Assembly: GCF_034313965.1 (NCBI RefSeq) | Contig: NZ_JAVIWQ010000002.1 | Location: 3,348,001-3,412,000, forward strand | Length of the DNA stretch: 64,000 nt | Source of the DNA: Herbaspirillum sp. RTI4 | GTDB lineage: Bacteria > Pseudomonadota > Gammaproteobacteria > Burkholderiales > Burkholderiaceae_D | Direction of reading: 5' to 3' | Shown: positions 62,800 to 64,000 of the stretch, in pieces | Layout: the number at the start of each line of letters is the position of its first letter | Position numbering within the stretch: position 1 is the stretch's first letter | Position numbers and translations under genes: made by a program | Notes under the pieces: model-generated | What the model saw: the letters and a program-made list of their open reading frames with translations, nothing else | Database searches by the model: none | Told to the model about the DNA's origin: nothing

Positions 62800-63675
62800 A
62801 TGAAATATTTTTTCTTGCTGTGCCTGGCCATCCTCCCTTTGCATACTTCTGCCGACAGCATGGAGAAGGATATCAATGAGTCCGTCGTGACCGTTCCCGT
62901 GACGGTCGCCGATATGTATGGGAAGGTCATCACCGGCAAGCTCATCGTGACGCAGTTCAAACCGGTCGGCGACGGGCCGTTTCCGATTGCCATCATCAAC
63001 CACGGCCGCAGCGGCACCAATCGCGAAAAACCGGGACGTTTCCGCTATACCGATCAGGTGCGGTTTTTTATCAAGCGCGGGTTTGCCGTGTTTGTCCCTA
63101 CCCGGCTCGGCTATGGCGATACCGGCATCTATCCCGATCCGGAGGAAAGCGGGCAATGTCAAAATAAAAGCTATGCCCCGATGGCAGAGGCGGGCAGCAT
63201 AGAAATTCTGGCGGTGCTGGACTATGCCAGGCAACTTGCCTATACCAATCCGACGCGCGTATTACTGGTCGGCCAGTCGGTGGGCGGCTATGTGACGACC
63301 GCTACAGCGGCTAAAAATCCGCCGGGGGTGATTGCTGCGATTAATTTTGCAGGCGGATCGGGCGGCGATCCGTACGCGCATCCGGGCGTGCCCTGCCAGG
63401 GCCAAAAGCTGGAGGCCATGTACGCTCGTTTCGGCGCGACAAGCAAAGTGCCGATGCTGTGGATTTACACCGAAAACGATTATTTTTTTAGCCCTGCCTT
63501 CAGTCAGGCATGGAACGCCGCCTTCGTCAAAGCCGGCGGGCAAGCGGAATTCAAATTACTGCCGCCTTATTCCAGCAATGGGCACGCGCTGTTTAGCACA
63601 GGCACTCGCCTGTGGAGCCCCATCGTCGCGCAGTTTCTTGAGACGATCCCATTCGACGGACCAACCGCGAAATAA
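62800..63675 (+). CDS. Secreted alpha/beta hydrolase (dienelactone hydrolase-like)
   Basis: A 291-residue protein with a signal peptide (residues 1-18, LCLAILPLHTSADS). The alpha/beta hydrolase fold shows IINHGRSGTN (oxyanion region), the nucleophile motif VGQSVGG, an acid in IYTENDYFF and His in SNGHALF, a complete triad. A Cys pair (GQCQ and VPCQG) could form a disulfide. Substrate unknown. The reading frame is open upstream to 62572, but the signal peptide fixes the start at 62800, although no good ribosome-binding site is seen. Confidence 0.85.
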   Translation: MKYFFLLCLAILPLHTSADSMEKDINESVVTVPVTVADMYGKVITGKLIVTQFKPVGDGPFPIAIINHGRSGTNREKPGRFRYTDQVRFFIKRGFAVFVPTRLGYGDTGIYPDPEESGQCQNKSYAPMAEAGSIEILAVLDYARQLAYTNPTRVLLVGQSVGGYVTTATAAKNPPGVIAAINFAGGSGGDPYAHPGVPCQGQKLEAMYARFGATSKVPMLWIYTENDYFFSPAFSQAWNAAFVKAGGQAEFKLLPPYSSNGHALFSTGTRLWSPIVAQFLETIPFDGPTAK

Positions 63676-63733
63676 TCGGCAGCATCCCGGACGGCGCCAC
63701 GTCAGCGCGCCAAATTAAGTTGCCCTGCGTCCA

Positions 63734-63940
63734 TCAATCTGATAATAATGTGACAATTATTAATATTGGCGTAGCCCTGCATTCTTTATCTGGGCGGGTT
63801 CCATAAAAAAGGTCGTGGGGGGCTTGGGAACAGCGCATAAATTGACAGCAAAACGGGCAACAAATCGGACAACAAAGTCGGCAGCTCAAACAGACAGCTC
63901 CAGCGAATACGAATGCGCCCAGGAATATTGTCGACTCCAT
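63734..63940 (-). CDS. Possible small cysteine-rich membrane peptide
   Basis: A 68-residue frame with an N-terminal hydrophobic segment (FLGAFVFAGAVCLSC) and a dense run of cysteines (nine between residues 17 and 37). GGAA lies seven bases before the ATG. The cysteines arise from short near-repeats in the DNA (GGGCAACAAATCGGACAACAAAG), so the frame may be accidental. Confidence 0.3.
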   Translation of the reverse strand: MESTIFLGAFVFAGAVCLSCRLCCPICCPFCCQFMRCSQAPHDLFYGTRPDKECRATPILIIVTLLSD

Positions 63941-64000
63941 TCTGCCGTTCCGCAGATTTTTTGAATATTCACAGAATTTGCCGCCAACATGACCACGATT

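Overview
The window looks like chromosomal DNA of a betaproteobacterium of the order Burkholderiales, most likely family Oxalobacteraceae. The evidence is a moderately high GC content, Burkholderiales-type proteins (2-isopropylmalate synthase, UbiD, a RibB with a degenerate GTP cyclohydrolase half, ThyA, FabI) and neighbourhoods such as dnaX-ybaB-recR with the 4.5S RNA gene alongside, and ribBX-ribH-nusB. I do not name a genus. No phage, insertion sequence or CRISPR array is visible.

Layout. 1-1795 (minus) is a GDP-heptose type surface-sugar cluster: hddC (cut by the window edge), gmhA and hddA. 2258-3220 is a CheV-like coupling protein followed by an AT-rich gene-free stretch. 3893-8975 is a housekeeping block with the enterobacterial order (tRNA, dnaQ, rnhA, methyltransferase, gloB, mltD). 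9077-9903 is a seven-period 118-bp tandem array ending in a hairpin element that also occurs at 50.3 kb and 51.7 kb. 9906-12811 pairs a TonB-dependent receptor with a DUF2946 protein. 13190-14059 is an unrecognised membrane protein. 14131-19748 is a complete yejABEF peptide importer, divergent from fabI and the DEAD-box helicase gene rhlE, which has a long structured leader.

22748-23536 encodes a compact kinase that closely resembles the type III effector OspG/NleH family. 23665-27477 is a pqi (MCE) lipid-transport operon. 27653-29819 is leuA behind a leucine-codon-rich leader. 29936-32236 is egtD-egtB (ergothioneine). Next come an ABC exporter, an old yellow enzyme, a toxin-antitoxin pair with a broken toxin, DedA, ThyA, a DUF2127 protein, and a large Pls-like single-module NRPS followed by a PhzF-like enzyme.

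44702-47260 encodes an ankyrin-repeat protein without a Sec signal, a second candidate effector. 47327-50187 is a nitrate/sulfonate/taurine-type ABC importer. 50405-54634 is recR, a YciI protein, ybaB, dnaX (with a nine-A run that may make a short gamma form) and ffs. 54728-62519 holds ubiD, a lytic transglycosylase, an aminotransferase, nusB, ribH, ribBX and dusA. The window ends with a secreted alpha/beta hydrolase.

Most interesting: the OspG-like kinase; a small repeat element whose ends differ between loci but stay self-complementary; a leu attenuation leader that has no intrinsic terminator but a Rho-friendly downstream leader; the slippery run in dnaX; and two competing hairpins in the rhlE leader.
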